Assembly: GCF_006539145.1 (NCBI RefSeq)
Contig: NZ_BJML01000003.1
Span: 204,276-268,275 of the forward strand
From: Microbacterium testaceum
Lineage (GTDB): Bacteria; Actinomycetota; Actinomycetes; Actinomycetales; Microbacteriaceae
Reading direction: 5' to 3'
Length of the DNA: 64,000 bases
Part shown: piece after piece, positions 52,602 to 63,497 of the stretch
How the letters are laid out: every line of letters begins with the position of its first letter
How positions within the stretch are numbered: position 1 is the first letter of the stretch
The notes under the pieces: model-generated
Told to the model about the DNA's origin: nothing
What the model saw: the letters and a program-made list of their open reading frames with translations, nothing else
Databases searched by the model: none
Position numbers and translations under genes: made by a program

Positions 52602-55600
52602 GGCGGAGGAACATCGTGGGCCTGGCCTCCACCCTGGCCGCGGGTGCCCTGGTCATCACCGCGAGCATCGTGTGGCCCGGCCTCGACGCCCAGCAGACCC
52701 CCGAGGTCGACACGTCGGTGTGGGCGCTCCAGACCGGTGACGGCCAGCGCTACGCGCGCGTCAACACCACCGTCGGCGAGCTCGACACGGTGCGCACGGC
52801 CGGCAACCCCAGCCAGGTCGTCCAGAGCGGCGACGGCGCCTACCTCTTCACCGACAGCTTCAGCAAGCTCACCCGCATCAACGAGGCACAGCCCGTCGAT
52901 CTCTCCGACGACCAGCTCGAGGCAGCTCCCGATACACCGCCGGGCACGACGTCCGTGGCCACGGCGGGCGACTACGCCGTCTATCGCACCGACACGGGCA
53001 CGCTCTTCGCGAGCAGGTTGAGCCAGGCGGGCCAGAAGCCGACCGAGCTCGACCCCTTCGGCACCTCCACGGACAAGAACGCTCCCTCTTACACCGCGGA
53101 TGCCATTGCCCTCGATGCTCGCGGCATGCTCTTCGCGTACTCCTCCGCCGACGGCTCCGTCATCCGGTACGACATCGACGCCGACGAGCTGCGCGGGCGC
53201 GACGCCCTCGATGCGGACGTGGCCGCCCCCGTGCTCTCCGCCGCAGGCGACACCTGGGTCCTCGTCGATGCCGACGCCGGACGCGTGTGGGTGCGCGGGG
53301 AGGACCCCGTCACGATCGAGGCGGCGGATCAGCTCGTCGTCGCCGACGCCGACGCCGAGGCACGTGCTGTGTACGTCGCCGACGACCAGTCGCTCTGGAG
53401 CATCCCCGCCGATGGGTCCGAGCCGCGGCGCGAGGTGGGCGGAGGCGGCAACGTGCTCGGTCAGCCTGCGCGTCCCCTCTCGCATCAGGGAGTCGCCTAC
53501 GCCGCGTGGCTGCTCCCCGGAGACGCGCGCGGAACACTCTGGCGCTCCGACCAGGGCGAGACGAACCTCGACTACGGCGGGGCGACCATGCCCGACCAGC
53601 GTCGACCGGTCTTCGTGGCCACCGACCACGCGGTGATCCTCAACGAGACGCGCACGGGCTGGGTCTGGACGGTCCCCGACGGGACGCTCGTCGCCTCGAG
53701 TCAGAACTGGTCGCTCGACGATCGCACCGAGCAGACGGCGGTCCAGAGCGAAGAAAAACTGAGCGTGGTGCTCGACCCCAAGCCGCCGATCGCCGAGCCC
53801 GACGCCTTCGGCGTACGACCCGGACGGCTCACGACACTGCCGGTGCTCCTGAACGATCACGACCCCAACGAGGACGTCCTCAGCATCATCGCCGAGAGCG
53901 TCACGGGCCTCGATCCGGGTTTCGGCAGCCTCACCGTCACCGATTCCGGCCAGCGCCTGGCCGTTCGGGTGGCTCCGGGAGCGACGGGTAGCGCGACGTT
54001 CTCGTACTCGGTCACCGACGGCACCGCTGCCGACGGGCTGAACTCCGCCCCGGCGACCGTCACGCTCACGGTCTCGCCCGCGCAGACCAATGCGGCGCCC
54101 GTCTGGTGCGGCGTCGACAAGTGCCTTCAGCCGTGGCCGACCCCCGAGGTCGCGCGCGGCGGCACGATCACCGTCCCGGTGCTGCCCGGCTGGGTGGACC
54201 CCGACGGCGACCCCCTGCTGCTGCTCTCGGTCGACAATCCCGGCGGCGTCGGTACGGTCGCCGCGACCCCCGGCGGGGACGTGGTCTACCAGCACGCCGA
54301 CGACGGCTCCGGCGGCGAGCAGAACATCCAGCTCGACGTCACGGTCGCCGATACCGAGGGCGCGAAGACGACGAAGCCGCTCGTGATCCGGGTGGCACCC
54401 GATCCCACGCTCGCGGTGCAGTCGTTCGCGAAGATCGACACCGTCGGATCCTCCGTCGCCGTCGACGTCGGACCGCACGTCACCGGCACGGCCGGAAACG
54501 TCAGCCTCACCTCGGTGCGGGTCCTCGACGATGCGGCGGCCACGGCCACCGTGGTCGGCGGCAGCACGACCTTCGACTTCGCGGCGAACCAGCCCGGCGT
54601 GTACCGCGTGGACTTCACCGTGAACGGCGGGGGCCGCGACGCGACGGGCACCGCGCGGATCACGCTGCTTCCCGCCGACGCGCCCGCCCAGCTCGCGACC
54701 TCTCCCGTCGTGGCGTTCGTGCGGCCCCAGGAAGACGCCACGCTCGACGTGTTCAGCGCCGTGTCCAACCCGACCGGCCGCGTGCTGCTGCTCAGCGACG
54801 TGGCGGCGACGGCCCAAGAGGGTGCGTCGCTCACGGTGGACACCGTGGGTCAGAACGACCTGCGCGTGTCGGGGAGCACGGCCGACGGCTCGGCCGGGCT
54901 GCTCGGAACCGTCGCCTACACGGTGAGCGACGGGACGAATGACGAGGGTTCTCGCGTGACCGGTGAGGCGACGGTGTACCTTCTGCCGCCCGCTCCCGAG
55001 ATCGCCCCGATCGCGGTCGACGACAACGTCACGGTCCGCGTCGGCGCCCAGATCGACATCCCCGTCCTCGACAACGACATCTCACCGGCGGGAGGTCGCC
55101 CGACCCTCGACCCCTCGAGCGTGCAGACCCAACCCGCGAGTGACGCCCTCGCCTTCACCTCCGGGGGCGTGCTCCGCTACCTCGCCCCCACGACGCCGGG
55201 ATCGTACGAAGTCACATACCGCGTCTACACGACGGGTACCCCCGCGCTCTGGGACGAAGCGACGGTGCACATCACCGTCCTGGGCGGAGAGGCCAACCGC
55301 GCGCCGCTGCCCGACACCCTCGAGGGCCGGGTGCTCAGTGGCGGCACGACCTCGATCGACTTCCACGGCTTCGGCGTCGATCCCGACGGCGACGCCGTCA
55401 CGCTCGACCGGATCGTCGCGCAGCCCAACAGAGGCACGGCATCCATCTCCGCGGACGGCTCGAGCATCCTGTACTCCTCGGTGCCCGGCGATCGCGGTCA
55501 GGTCTCGTTCCGCTATCGCGTGTCCGATTCGTCCGGCGCGACGGGGGAAGGCACCGTTCGCATCGGTGTGCTGGACGCCGAGGCGAACCCCAGCCCGATC

Positions 55601-58552
55601 ACCTTCACCGACTACGTGCAGGTGCAGGCCGGCGTCGATCGCACGATCCGCGTCAGCCCGTTGGCCAACGACATCGACCCCACGCAGGGACGTCTCACCC
55701 TCACCGGTGTGCGCCCCGACCTGCCCGAAAAACTGGTCGACGAGAGCGACAACCCCGAGTACGCGCGCCTGAAGGGCTTCATCGATTCGGTGTCCGACAC
55801 CGGGGTCGTCATCGAGGCCGGCGAGCAGCCGGGAACCATGTCGTTCCTCTACGACGTGGCATCCGACTCGGGAAACACCGGCCGAGGACTCATCGTCGTC
55901 AAGGTCGTGCGCGAGAACGTCCCCGACTACCCGGTCGTCACCGACACCGTGCTGACCGTCGAGAACCGCGACGACTTCACGACCGGTGTCGACGTGCTCG
56001 CGGGTAAGGCCACCTGGTCCGGCGGCGAGGTCGGCGACCTCGACGTGTCGCTGTGGGGTCAGCCCTCCGACGTCACCCTCAGCGGCCGTCAGATCTCGGG
56101 CGCCCTGCCGGCCACTCGTCGTGTCATCCCGTTCGCCATCACCGGCCGTGTGGGCGACACGGACGTGACCACCTATGCGTTCCTGCGCGTCCCCGGCGAT
56201 GACGACCTCAGCCTCTCCCTGCGCCCGGGCGCCGCGCAGCGCGTCGACGAGCTGGCCTCGGTCGACTTCGACATGGCCAACCTCGTCGCGCTCCCGCGCC
56301 GCGCCGCGCTCGAGGTGGGGACCGACGTGTCCGCGACGGGTGTCCGTGCCGAAGGACGCTGCTCCGTGTCCGGGACGACCGTCCGCTACGACGCCGGGGC
56401 CGGGTCCCCGTACACCGACGCGTGTCAGGTGCCGGTGCGTATCGCGGGCACCGAGGAGTGGACGGTGGTCTCCGTGCCCATCGGCATCGTCGCCCGTGAT
56501 CCCCAGCCCGAGCTCAAGCCCGCCGCGCTGACGGTCGGCCCCGGGGAGACCGCCACATTCGACCTGCGCAACATGACCAGCTGGCAGCTCGGCCGCGAGG
56601 ACTGGAACGGCATCCGCTACGCCCTCGACTACGGCGGATCCGCCTTCAGCGTTTCTGTCGACGGCTCCATCGTCACGGTCACCGGCAACGACCGCTCGGT
56701 CCCGGGTACCGAAAACGCCGCGATCATCTCGGTCACCAGCCACAACGCCGTCGCGCCGGCTCGACTCGTGTTGCGCGTCGGCGCGGCCCCGTCCACCCTT
56801 CCCCAGGGCGGAACAACCTCGAGGCAGTGCTCTCAGGCCAGCGGAACCAGCTGCCCGATCGATGTGATCGGAACCAGCGGCGAGGTGAACCCGCTGCCGC
56901 GCACTCCCCTCGAGGTCGTCGACGTGCGCCCGACCGCGGCGTGCGCGGGAGTCACCTTCGGCGTGGCATCGACCTCGAGCATCGTCGCCTCGTGGAGCGA
57001 CGATGCTCCCGGTGCCACCTGCAGCGCGAGCGTCACGCTCCGCGACGCGCAGGGGCGCACCACGGCCTCGACCCGCGACGCCCGCGTCGTGCTCGATCTG
57101 CTCGGATTCCCCCGCCCGCCCGGAAGTGTGCGGCAGACGGCCTATGCCGACGGCTCCGTCACGCTGCGCGTCGACCCGGGCGAGGCGCGACGCGCCTACC
57201 CCGCCATCTCGGGTTTCACGGTGCGCTACAACGGTACTGTCGTGGGCCAGTGCGGCGCAGACGGCAGCTGCCCGCCGATCTCGGCGCCCAACGGCGAGCA
57301 GCGCGAGTACGTCGTGAACGCGGTGAACAGCGTGGGCGAATCGAAGATGGCCGTGCGCACCACCGGATGGGCGTACCGGCCCCCGAACGCTCCGCAGGGA
57401 ATGGACTTCACGCCCACGCAGACCGGGGGAGAGGGGAACCTTGCCGACCTCGTCATCAAGGGCGTCGACAGCGCCGAGACCGGCACGCTCGAGATCGCGA
57501 GCGCCGCGGGCGACAAGATCCAGGTGAGCGTCGGACGCAACCAGGACGTCGTGCAGGTCGCCCGGTTCCGCGTGGGCTCCAACGCGTCGACCGCGGTCAC
57601 CGTCACACCGATCTCGCGGTTCACCGTGCCCCCGGGGCTCGGCGGCGCGACGGCCGGAAACGTCTACTCCGGCACGGCGCACGGCGTCGGTGCACCGACC
57701 AACCCCGACCTGACGCTGACTTCGACGTCGAACGGCAACGGCACCTCGACGGTGGATGCGCGCGCGACCGCGCAGCAGAACGGATCGGATTCCGAGGTGC
57801 GCTTCGACATCGTCCGGAAGGGTCTGCCCTGCATTCCCCGTAGCGGGGGCGACACGCGCCAGTTCACGGCCCTCGGCGACGGCGAGACCTACAGCTTCAC
57901 CATGTGCGCCGAGTCGTGGTTCAACGGCCGCTCGTACGGCTCGGTGAGTCTGGACAAGCAGGTCGATGCCCAGCAGAGCAAGGCGGCGCCGAAGGGGTAC
58001 ACCTTCCGCGTCGGGTCGAAGGCCGACGTCGGGAACGACAACACCGCGCGCTGGAGTATCGATCGCATCAACGATGGCGATCCGCCTCCGCGCTACAACG
58101 ACACGAAGTTCGTCAACTGGGGTCCCGGCAACAAGACCTACGATCGCGATCCCGAGATCCAGGTCTACTTCCAGCACCAGCTCTGGGGAACGCAGTCCGA
58201 GTACGCGCCCGTGAAACCCGCGAACGGCAGCGCGCCCTACCAGGTGCAGGCCTCGTGGAAGGTCGCGAGCTGCGAGGGCGGCAAGACGCTCAGCGCCAGT
58301 GGTTCGTCGAGCAACGACAAGGCCAAGATCACCTTCAACTACGACAACGCGCGCTACTTCGACAAGGACGGCAAGCAGCTGCCGCGAGCCGAGGGCGCAG
58401 CCGCAACGGCCGTCCCGGTGGGCACCACTCGCGTCGATCGCATCCGCGTCACCGTCGACTGGTCGAGCCAGGGCTGGAACCTCGACTCGGCATCCGACGA
58501 CTTCGGCGACCAGTGCAAGCCCGGCACACCGACCTCGAACCCCTCGTCCTGA
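52598..58552 (+). CDS. Giant membrane-tethered extracellular protein with propeller-like and Ig-like repeats
   Basis: A 1984-residue protein. Residues 1-6 are basic and 7-30 form a signal anchor, so the rest is outside the cell. Residues about 40-390 have short repeated strand patterns (for example LFTDSFSKLTRI, LWSIPADGSEP and WVWTVPDGTLV) that suggest a beta-propeller. From about 410 to 1390 come eight to ten Ig/cadherin-like units with the consensus VLLNDHDPNEDVLSI (also VLPGWVDPDGDPLLL, VLDNDISPAGGRP, PLANDIDPTQGRLTL). A Fn3-like region (about 1500-1620) and a Cys-containing C-terminal domain end it. No LPxTG sorting signal. ATGA overlap with the kinase. Probably a sensor or a surface-structure protein. 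Confidence 0.8.
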   Translation: MRRRNIVGLASTLAAGALVITASIVWPGLDAQQTPEVDTSVWALQTGDGQRYARVNTTVGELDTVRTAGNPSQVVQSGDGAYLFTDSFSKLTRINEAQPVDLSDDQLEAAPDTPPGTTSVATAGDYAVYRTDTGTLFASRLSQAGQKPTELDPFGTSTDKNAPSYTADAIALDARGMLFAYSSADGSVIRYDIDADELRGRDALDADVAAPVLSAAGDTWVLVDADAGRVWVRGEDPVTIEAADQLVVADADAEARAVYVADDQSLWSIPADGSEPRREVGGGGNVLGQPARPLSHQGVAYAAWLLPGDARGTLWRSDQGETNLDYGGATMPDQRRPVFVATDHAVILNETRTGWVWTVPDGTLVASSQNWSLDDRTEQTAVQSEEKLSVVLDPKPPIAEPDAFGVRPGRLTTLPVLLNDHDPNEDVLSIIAESVTGLDPGFGSLTVTDSGQRLAVRVAPGATGSATFSYSVTDGTAADGLNSAPATVTLTVSPAQTNAAPVWCGVDKCLQPWPTPEVARGGTITVPVLPGWVDPDGDPLLLLSVDNPGGVGTVAATPGGDVVYQHADDGSGGEQNIQLDVTVADTEGAKTTKPLVIRVAPDPTLAVQSFAKIDTVGSSVAVDVGPHVTGTAGNVSLTSVRVLDDAAATATVVGGSTTFDFAANQPGVYRVDFTVNGGGRDATGTARITLLPADAPAQLATSPVVAFVRPQEDATLDVFSAVSNPTGRVLLLSDVAATAQEGASLTVDTVGQNDLRVSGSTADGSAGLLGTVAYTVSDGTNDEGSRVTGEATVYLLPPAPEIAPIAVDDNVTVRVGAQIDIPVLDNDISPAGGRPTLDPSSVQTQPASDALAFTSGGVLRYLAPTTPGSYEVTYRVYTTGTPALWDEATVHITVLGGEANRAPLPDTLEGRVLSGGTTSIDFHGFGVDPDGDAVTLDRIVAQPNRGTASISADGSSILYSSVPGDRGQVSFRYRVSDSSGATGEGTVRIGVLDAEANPSPITFTDYVQVQAGVDRTIRVSPLANDIDPTQGRLTLTGVRPDLPEKLVDESDNPEYARLKGFIDSVSDTGVVIEAGEQPGTMSFLYDVASDSGNTGRGLIVVKVVRENVPDYPVVTDTVLTVENRDDFTTGVDVLAGKATWSGGEVGDLDVSLWGQPSDVTLSGRQISGALPATRRVIPFAITGRVGDTDVTTYAFLRVPGDDDLSLSLRPGAAQRVDELASVDFDMANLVALPRRAALEVGTDVSATGVRAEGRCSVSGTTVRYDAGAGSPYTDACQVPVRIAGTEEWTVVSVPIGIVARDPQPELKPAALTVGPGETATFDLRNMTSWQLGREDWNGIRYALDYGGSAFSVSVDGSIVTVTGNDRSVPGTENAAIISVTSHNAVAPARLVLRVGAAPSTLPQGGTTSRQCSQASGTSCPIDVIGTSGEVNPLPRTPLEVVDVRPTAACAGVTFGVASTSSIVASWSDDAPGATCSASVTLRDAQGRTTASTRDARVVLDLLGFPRPPGSVRQTAYADGSVTLRVDPGEARRAYPAISGFTVRYNGTVVGQCGADGSCPPISAPNGEQREYVVNAVNSVGESKMAVRTTGWAYRPPNAPQGMDFTPTQTGGEGNLADLVIKGVDSAETGTLEIASAAGDKIQVSVGRNQDVVQVARFRVGSNASTAVTVTPISRFTVPPGLGGATAGNVYSGTAHGVGAPTNPDLTLTSTSNGNGTSTVDARATAQQNGSDSEVRFDIVRKGLPCIPRSGGDTRQFTALGDGETYSFTMCAESWFNGRSYGSVSLDKQVDAQQSKAAPKGYTFRVGSKADVGNDNTARWSIDRINDGDPPPRYNDTKFVNWGPGNKTYDRDPEIQVYFQHQLWGTQSEYAPVKPANGSAPYQVQASWKVASCEGGKTLSASGSSSNDKAKITFNYDNARYFDKDGKQLPRAEGAAATAVPVGTTRVDRIRVTVDWSSQGWNLDSASDDFGDQCKPGTPTSNPSS

Positions 58553-58601
58553 GCCCTCCCGGCATCCCCTTTCCCGCCCTCGCCCACCGAAGGATTTCGA
58601 C

Positions 58602-59567
<966 letters not shown>

Positions 59568-59613
59568 CGGTGGTCCGTCCCGCGGCAGCCGCACCCCGCT
59601 CCGGGGGTGAGTC

Positions 59614-60990
59614 GTGCCCGATCTGAATCTGACCGAGTCGCGTCTCACGCGGACCTCCGCGGGAACCATGGCGACCGGTTCGCGCACCTCCGTCACCTCG
59701 ACCTCGGTCCGTCGGCAGCGTCGCATGGTGCGCGCGGTGGTCCGCGTCGCCGAGTGGTGGCGGATCACGACCGAGGCGGTCTCCGCAGCGGTGCGCTGGG
59801 CCGGCAGAACGGTGCGCCCCGCGGGGGCGGTGGTCGTGGTCGCCGCGACGATCGGTCTGCTCTTCGGCGTGCTGTTCGGGTGGGTCGAATGGATGGTCGC
59901 CGGTTGCGCGGCCCTGCTGCTGCTGCTCATGAGCGTGCCCTTCCTGTTCGGTGCTCGGGCGTACGAGGTCGATCTGGCTCTCGAGCACGAGCGCGTGACG
60001 GCGGGCAACGGTGTGACGGGCGAGATCGTCGTGCGCAATGAGAGCGCGAGACCCGCTCTGCCCGGTCGCCTCGACATCCCCGTGGGTCGCGGTCTCGTGG
60101 AGTTCGGGGTGCCGTTCCTCCGTCCCGGCCAGCGCTCCACCGAGCCCCTCGAGATCCCACCGCTCCCGCGCGGCGTCGTCCGCGTCGGCCCCGTGACCAC
60201 GGTGCGCAGCGATCCCGTGGGACTTCTGCGGCGGGAGCACGCCTTCGACGACGTCCACGACCTGTTCGTCCACCCGCGCACCGTGGGGCTGCCCTCCACC
60301 AGCGCCGGTCTGGTGCGCGACCTCGAGGGCAACGCCACGCGACGTCTCGTCGACGCGGACATGTCCTTCCACGCGATCCGCGAGTACGCCCCGGGAGACT
60401 CGCGTCGTCAGGTGCACTGGAAGTCGACGGCCAAGACCGGCCGGCTCATGGTCCGGCAATACGAGGAATCGCGGCGCTCGCGCATGGCCGTCGTGCTGGC
60501 CGCGGCGACTCAGGAATACACCGATGCCGACGAGTACGAGCTCGCCGTCTCAGCCGCGGCTTCCCTGGGCCTGCGCGCTGTCCGCGACGCCCGCGACATC
60601 GACATCGTGACCGGGTCGGAGATCCCGCGCGTCGTGAAGGGGCGCCTCCGAGCGATCCGTCACATACCTGTCGCCGCACCGCGCACGATGCTCGACGGCT
60701 TCAGCTCCATCGACCGGCACGAGAACACGATGCCCGTCGAGGACGTCTGCCGTCTGGCATCCGAGGCGAACGAACGTCTGTCCATCGCTTTCGTGGTCGT
60801 CGGCGCGGCCGTGCCCCTGACCCGCCTCCGTCAAGCGGCCCTCGCCTTCCCCGCCGACACCTCTGTCGCCGCCGTCATCTGCGACGAGCGCGCCCACCCG
60901 AGGATGCAGAACATCGCCGGTCTGACGGTATTGACGATCGGAACCCTCGACGACCTCTCCGGTCTCCTCGTCCGCGGAGCGACCTCATGA
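59614..60990 (+). CDS. DUF58 domain protein
   Basis: A 458-residue membrane protein. Residues 1-65 are basic and polar, two helices span about 68-115, and a soluble part follows that contains the DUF58 signature IREYAPGDSRRQVHWKSTA (about 254-272). DUF58 proteins resemble a von Willebrand factor A domain and are the usual partners of MoxR ATPases. The beta-rich part at 120-230 is an Ig-like or arrestin-like unit. The start is GTG 59614 after GGGGGTGAG. The stop overlaps the next start by four bases. Confidence 0.88.
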   Translation: MPDLNLTESRLTRTSAGTMATGSRTSVTSTSVRRQRRMVRAVVRVAEWWRITTEAVSAAVRWAGRTVRPAGAVVVVAATIGLLFGVLFGWVEWMVAGCAALLLLLMSVPFLFGARAYEVDLALEHERVTAGNGVTGEIVVRNESARPALPGRLDIPVGRGLVEFGVPFLRPGQRSTEPLEIPPLPRGVVRVGPVTTVRSDPVGLLRREHAFDDVHDLFVHPRTVGLPSTSAGLVRDLEGNATRRLVDADMSFHAIREYAPGDSRRQVHWKSTAKTGRLMVRQYEESRRSRMAVVLAAATQEYTDADEYELAVSAAASLGLRAVRDARDIDIVTGSEIPRVVKGRLRAIRHIPVAAPRTMLDGFSSIDRHENTMPVEDVCRLASEANERLSIAFVVVGAAVPLTRLRQAALAFPADTSVAAVICDERAHPRMQNIAGLTVLTIGTLDDLSGLLVRGATS

Positions 60991-63497
60991 GCGATCGCCG
61001 CAGCTCGCGCGCCGCACCTCGCCGCCGCGCGACGGATCTCCCGCGCTACGCGGCCGCCGCCGCCTACGCGGTGGTCTCTGTCGTCCTCGCCGCTCTCGCC
61101 GCGTGGCCGATCTACGCGTCATGGTCTTTCCTCCTGCTCGTGATCGTCGCGGCCGTGGTCGCCGGTGTCGTCGTCGGCGTGGTCTCGTGGCGCCGGTGGA
61201 GCGGCTGGACCCTGGCCGCGGGGCTGCTGGGGGCGTTCGCCGTGCTCGCGGTTCCGCTGGCCGTCCCCTCCCGTCTGACGTCGCCCCTCGACGTCCTCCG
61301 CGGCCTCGGCGAATCGTTCGCCGGCGTCATCGTCGCGTGGAAGGACCTGGTCACCGTCGATCTGCCGGTCGGGGCGTACCGCAACCTGCTGATCCCCGCG
61401 CTCGTCGTCTTCCTGGTGGGCACGGCTCTGACGTCCGCTCTCGCCATCCGAGGCGACCGCTGGGCGCCGTTCGCGGTGGTCAGCGGTCTCGGCATGACCG
61501 GTTTCGGGTTGTTCTTCGGCCGCTCGTCGACGAGCGCGCCCCTGTCGGTGGGGCCGGTCGACCTTCCCGCGCCGGTGGAGACCGCGATCGGGCTCAGCGC
61601 TCTGCTCGCAGCGGTGCTCTGGCTGGCGTGGCGGGCGCAGGACGAACGCGGGCGCGCTCTCCGTCGCGCGAGCGAGGTCTCGACCGTTCCCGTCGGACCG
61701 GGGCGGTCGCGGGCGGATCGACGTCGTCTGGCGCTCGGTGCGGGCATGCTTCTCGTCGCTGTGGCCGTCACCGTCGCGGTGGTGCCCGCTGCGGCTCGGA
61801 ACGCCGACCGCCAGGTGCTCAGATCGGCCGCGGGACCCGAGCGGCTGATCGCCGAGGCCGTGAGCCCGCTCTCGCAGTACCGGTCGATGTTCTCGGACGC
61901 GCGGTCCGACGACGTTCTCTTCCGCATCAGCGGCACAGGGACAGAACCCGACCGCATCCGGATCGCCACCCTCGACACCTACGATGGCGAGATCTTCCGC
62001 GCGTCGGGCAACGAAGGGTCCGGCTTCGTGCGCCTGCCGTCGACGCGAGATGCGGGGGAGGGCCGCCCCGTTGAGGCCGACGTCGAGATCGTCGATCTCG
62101 GGGGCATCTGGATGCCGACGGCCGGCAGCCTCGCTTCGGCGACGTTCGAGGGGGACCGACGTGGAATCCTCGCCGACCGCTTCTATTACAGTTCGGATGC
62201 CGAGGCGGGTGTGCAGACCGCCGACGGCGGACTCGTCGCGGGGGATCGCTACCGAATCGACGCCGTCGAACCCGCCTCCGACGATCTGGCCTCGCTGACC
62301 CCGCCCGGTGCGGGAGACGGTGTCGCGGGCGGCGACAACCTTCGACGCTGGGTCCAGGAGCATGCCACCGGCAACGACGGGGCCGCACTGCAGAGCCTCG
62401 TTCAGATGCTCCGCCAGCGCGGATATCTCAGTCACAGCTTGGCGCCGGAGGGCGGGCCGATCCCGAAGTGGGCCGCCGCCCTGCAGGGATACCAGCTGCA
62501 GCCCAGCGCCTCCGGTCACTCGCTGGCCCGCATAGACCGTATGTTCGAGAGGTTGCTCGAACGAGAGGACGACCCGCGTGCCGCGGCCTCGGGCAACTTC
62601 GTCGCGGCCGTCGGAGACGATGAGCAGTTCGCCGTCGCCACGGCCCTGATCGCGCACGAGCTCGGCTTCCCCGCCCGCGTGGTGGTGGGGACGCGGTTGG
62701 TGTCGACCGATCCGAAGCTCGCCACGTGCGAGGCGGGGGAGTGCCGTGCGAGCGATCTGACGGCGTGGACCGAGGTGCAGGGTTCCGACGGGCGTTGGGC
62801 CCCCATCGACGTGACCCCCCAATGGGAGCAGTCGCCGAGCCTTGAGGTCACCCAGCAGCAGGATCCCGAGAACGTCACCGAGGTCCGCCCCGATACGGTC
62901 GAGGAGGTCGTCCCGCCCGAGCCCGTGCAAGAGGACAATTCGACCGACAACGAACCGCGCACCGACGACGGGGTCGACCTCGCCTGGTTGTGGGCGAGCC
63001 TTCGTATCGCGGGCATCTCGCTGCTGATCCTGCTCGTCGTTCTCGGCCCTTTCCTCGCCGTCGTCGTGGCCAAGGCTCTGCGCCGGAGGGGACGTCGTCG
63101 TGACGCGGATCCCCGTTCGGCGATCGCCGGCGGCTGGGACGAGTACGTCGACGCCGGTATCGACGCGGGACGCACCGTACCGCGCGCGCCCACCCGACGT
63201 GAGGTGGCCGAGGCCTTCGCCACCCCGTCCGGCACCGTCCTCGCGGCGGGAGCCGATCGCGCCGTCTTCTCGTCCGAGAACGTCGACCCCGACGAGGTGG
63301 AGGACTTCTGGCGCATCGTCGACGAAGAACGCCGTACGTTGAGTCGTCAGCGGGGCTTCTGGCGGCGCCTGCGTGCGGCCGTATCGTTGAGATCGTTCCT
63401 GCGGTTCCTCGCCCCACGCCCCTCGAGGCGGGGGTCGCCGCACCGCGACGAGAGGGGGAAGCGCTCCACCGCCCTGGTGGACCGCGATACGACATGA
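60987..63497 (+). CDS. TgpA-type membrane protein with a catalytically dead transglutaminase domain
   Basis: An 836-residue protein. About six helices (20-215) and another at 250-275 lead to an extracellular part, then a transglutaminase-like domain (about 500-620), a helix at 675-700 and a cytoplasmic tail with a DUF4129-like helical region. At the catalytic Cys the sequence is GDDEQF (Asp545) instead of G-x-CEQF; at the His it is LTAWTEV (Thr592) instead of HAWVEV; only Asp608 (PIDVTP) is kept. The fold pattern ELGFPARVVVG is intact. It is therefore probably a structural or binding pseudoenzyme. ATGA overlaps join it to the genes on both sides. Confidence 0.85.
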   Translation: MSDRRSSRAAPRRRATDLPRYAAAAAYAVVSVVLAALAAWPIYASWSFLLLVIVAAVVAGVVVGVVSWRRWSGWTLAAGLLGAFAVLAVPLAVPSRLTSPLDVLRGLGESFAGVIVAWKDLVTVDLPVGAYRNLLIPALVVFLVGTALTSALAIRGDRWAPFAVVSGLGMTGFGLFFGRSSTSAPLSVGPVDLPAPVETAIGLSALLAAVLWLAWRAQDERGRALRRASEVSTVPVGPGRSRADRRRLALGAGMLLVAVAVTVAVVPAAARNADRQVLRSAAGPERLIAEAVSPLSQYRSMFSDARSDDVLFRISGTGTEPDRIRIATLDTYDGEIFRASGNEGSGFVRLPSTRDAGEGRPVEADVEIVDLGGIWMPTAGSLASATFEGDRRGILADRFYYSSDAEAGVQTADGGLVAGDRYRIDAVEPASDDLASLTPPGAGDGVAGGDNLRRWVQEHATGNDGAALQSLVQMLRQRGYLSHSLAPEGGPIPKWAAALQGYQLQPSASGHSLARIDRMFERLLEREDDPRAAASGNFVAAVGDDEQFAVATALIAHELGFPARVVVGTRLVSTDPKLATCEAGECRASDLTAWTEVQGSDGRWAPIDVTPQWEQSPSLEVTQQQDPENVTEVRPDTVEEVVPPEPVQEDNSTDNEPRTDDGVDLAWLWASLRIAGISLLILLVVLGPFLAVVVAKALRRRGRRRDADPRSAIAGGWDEYVDAGIDAGRTVPRAPTRREVAEAFATPSGTVLAAGADRAVFSSENVDPDEVEDFWRIVDEERRTLSRQRGFWRRLRAAVSLRSFLRFLAPRPSRRGSPHRDERGKRSTALVDRDTT

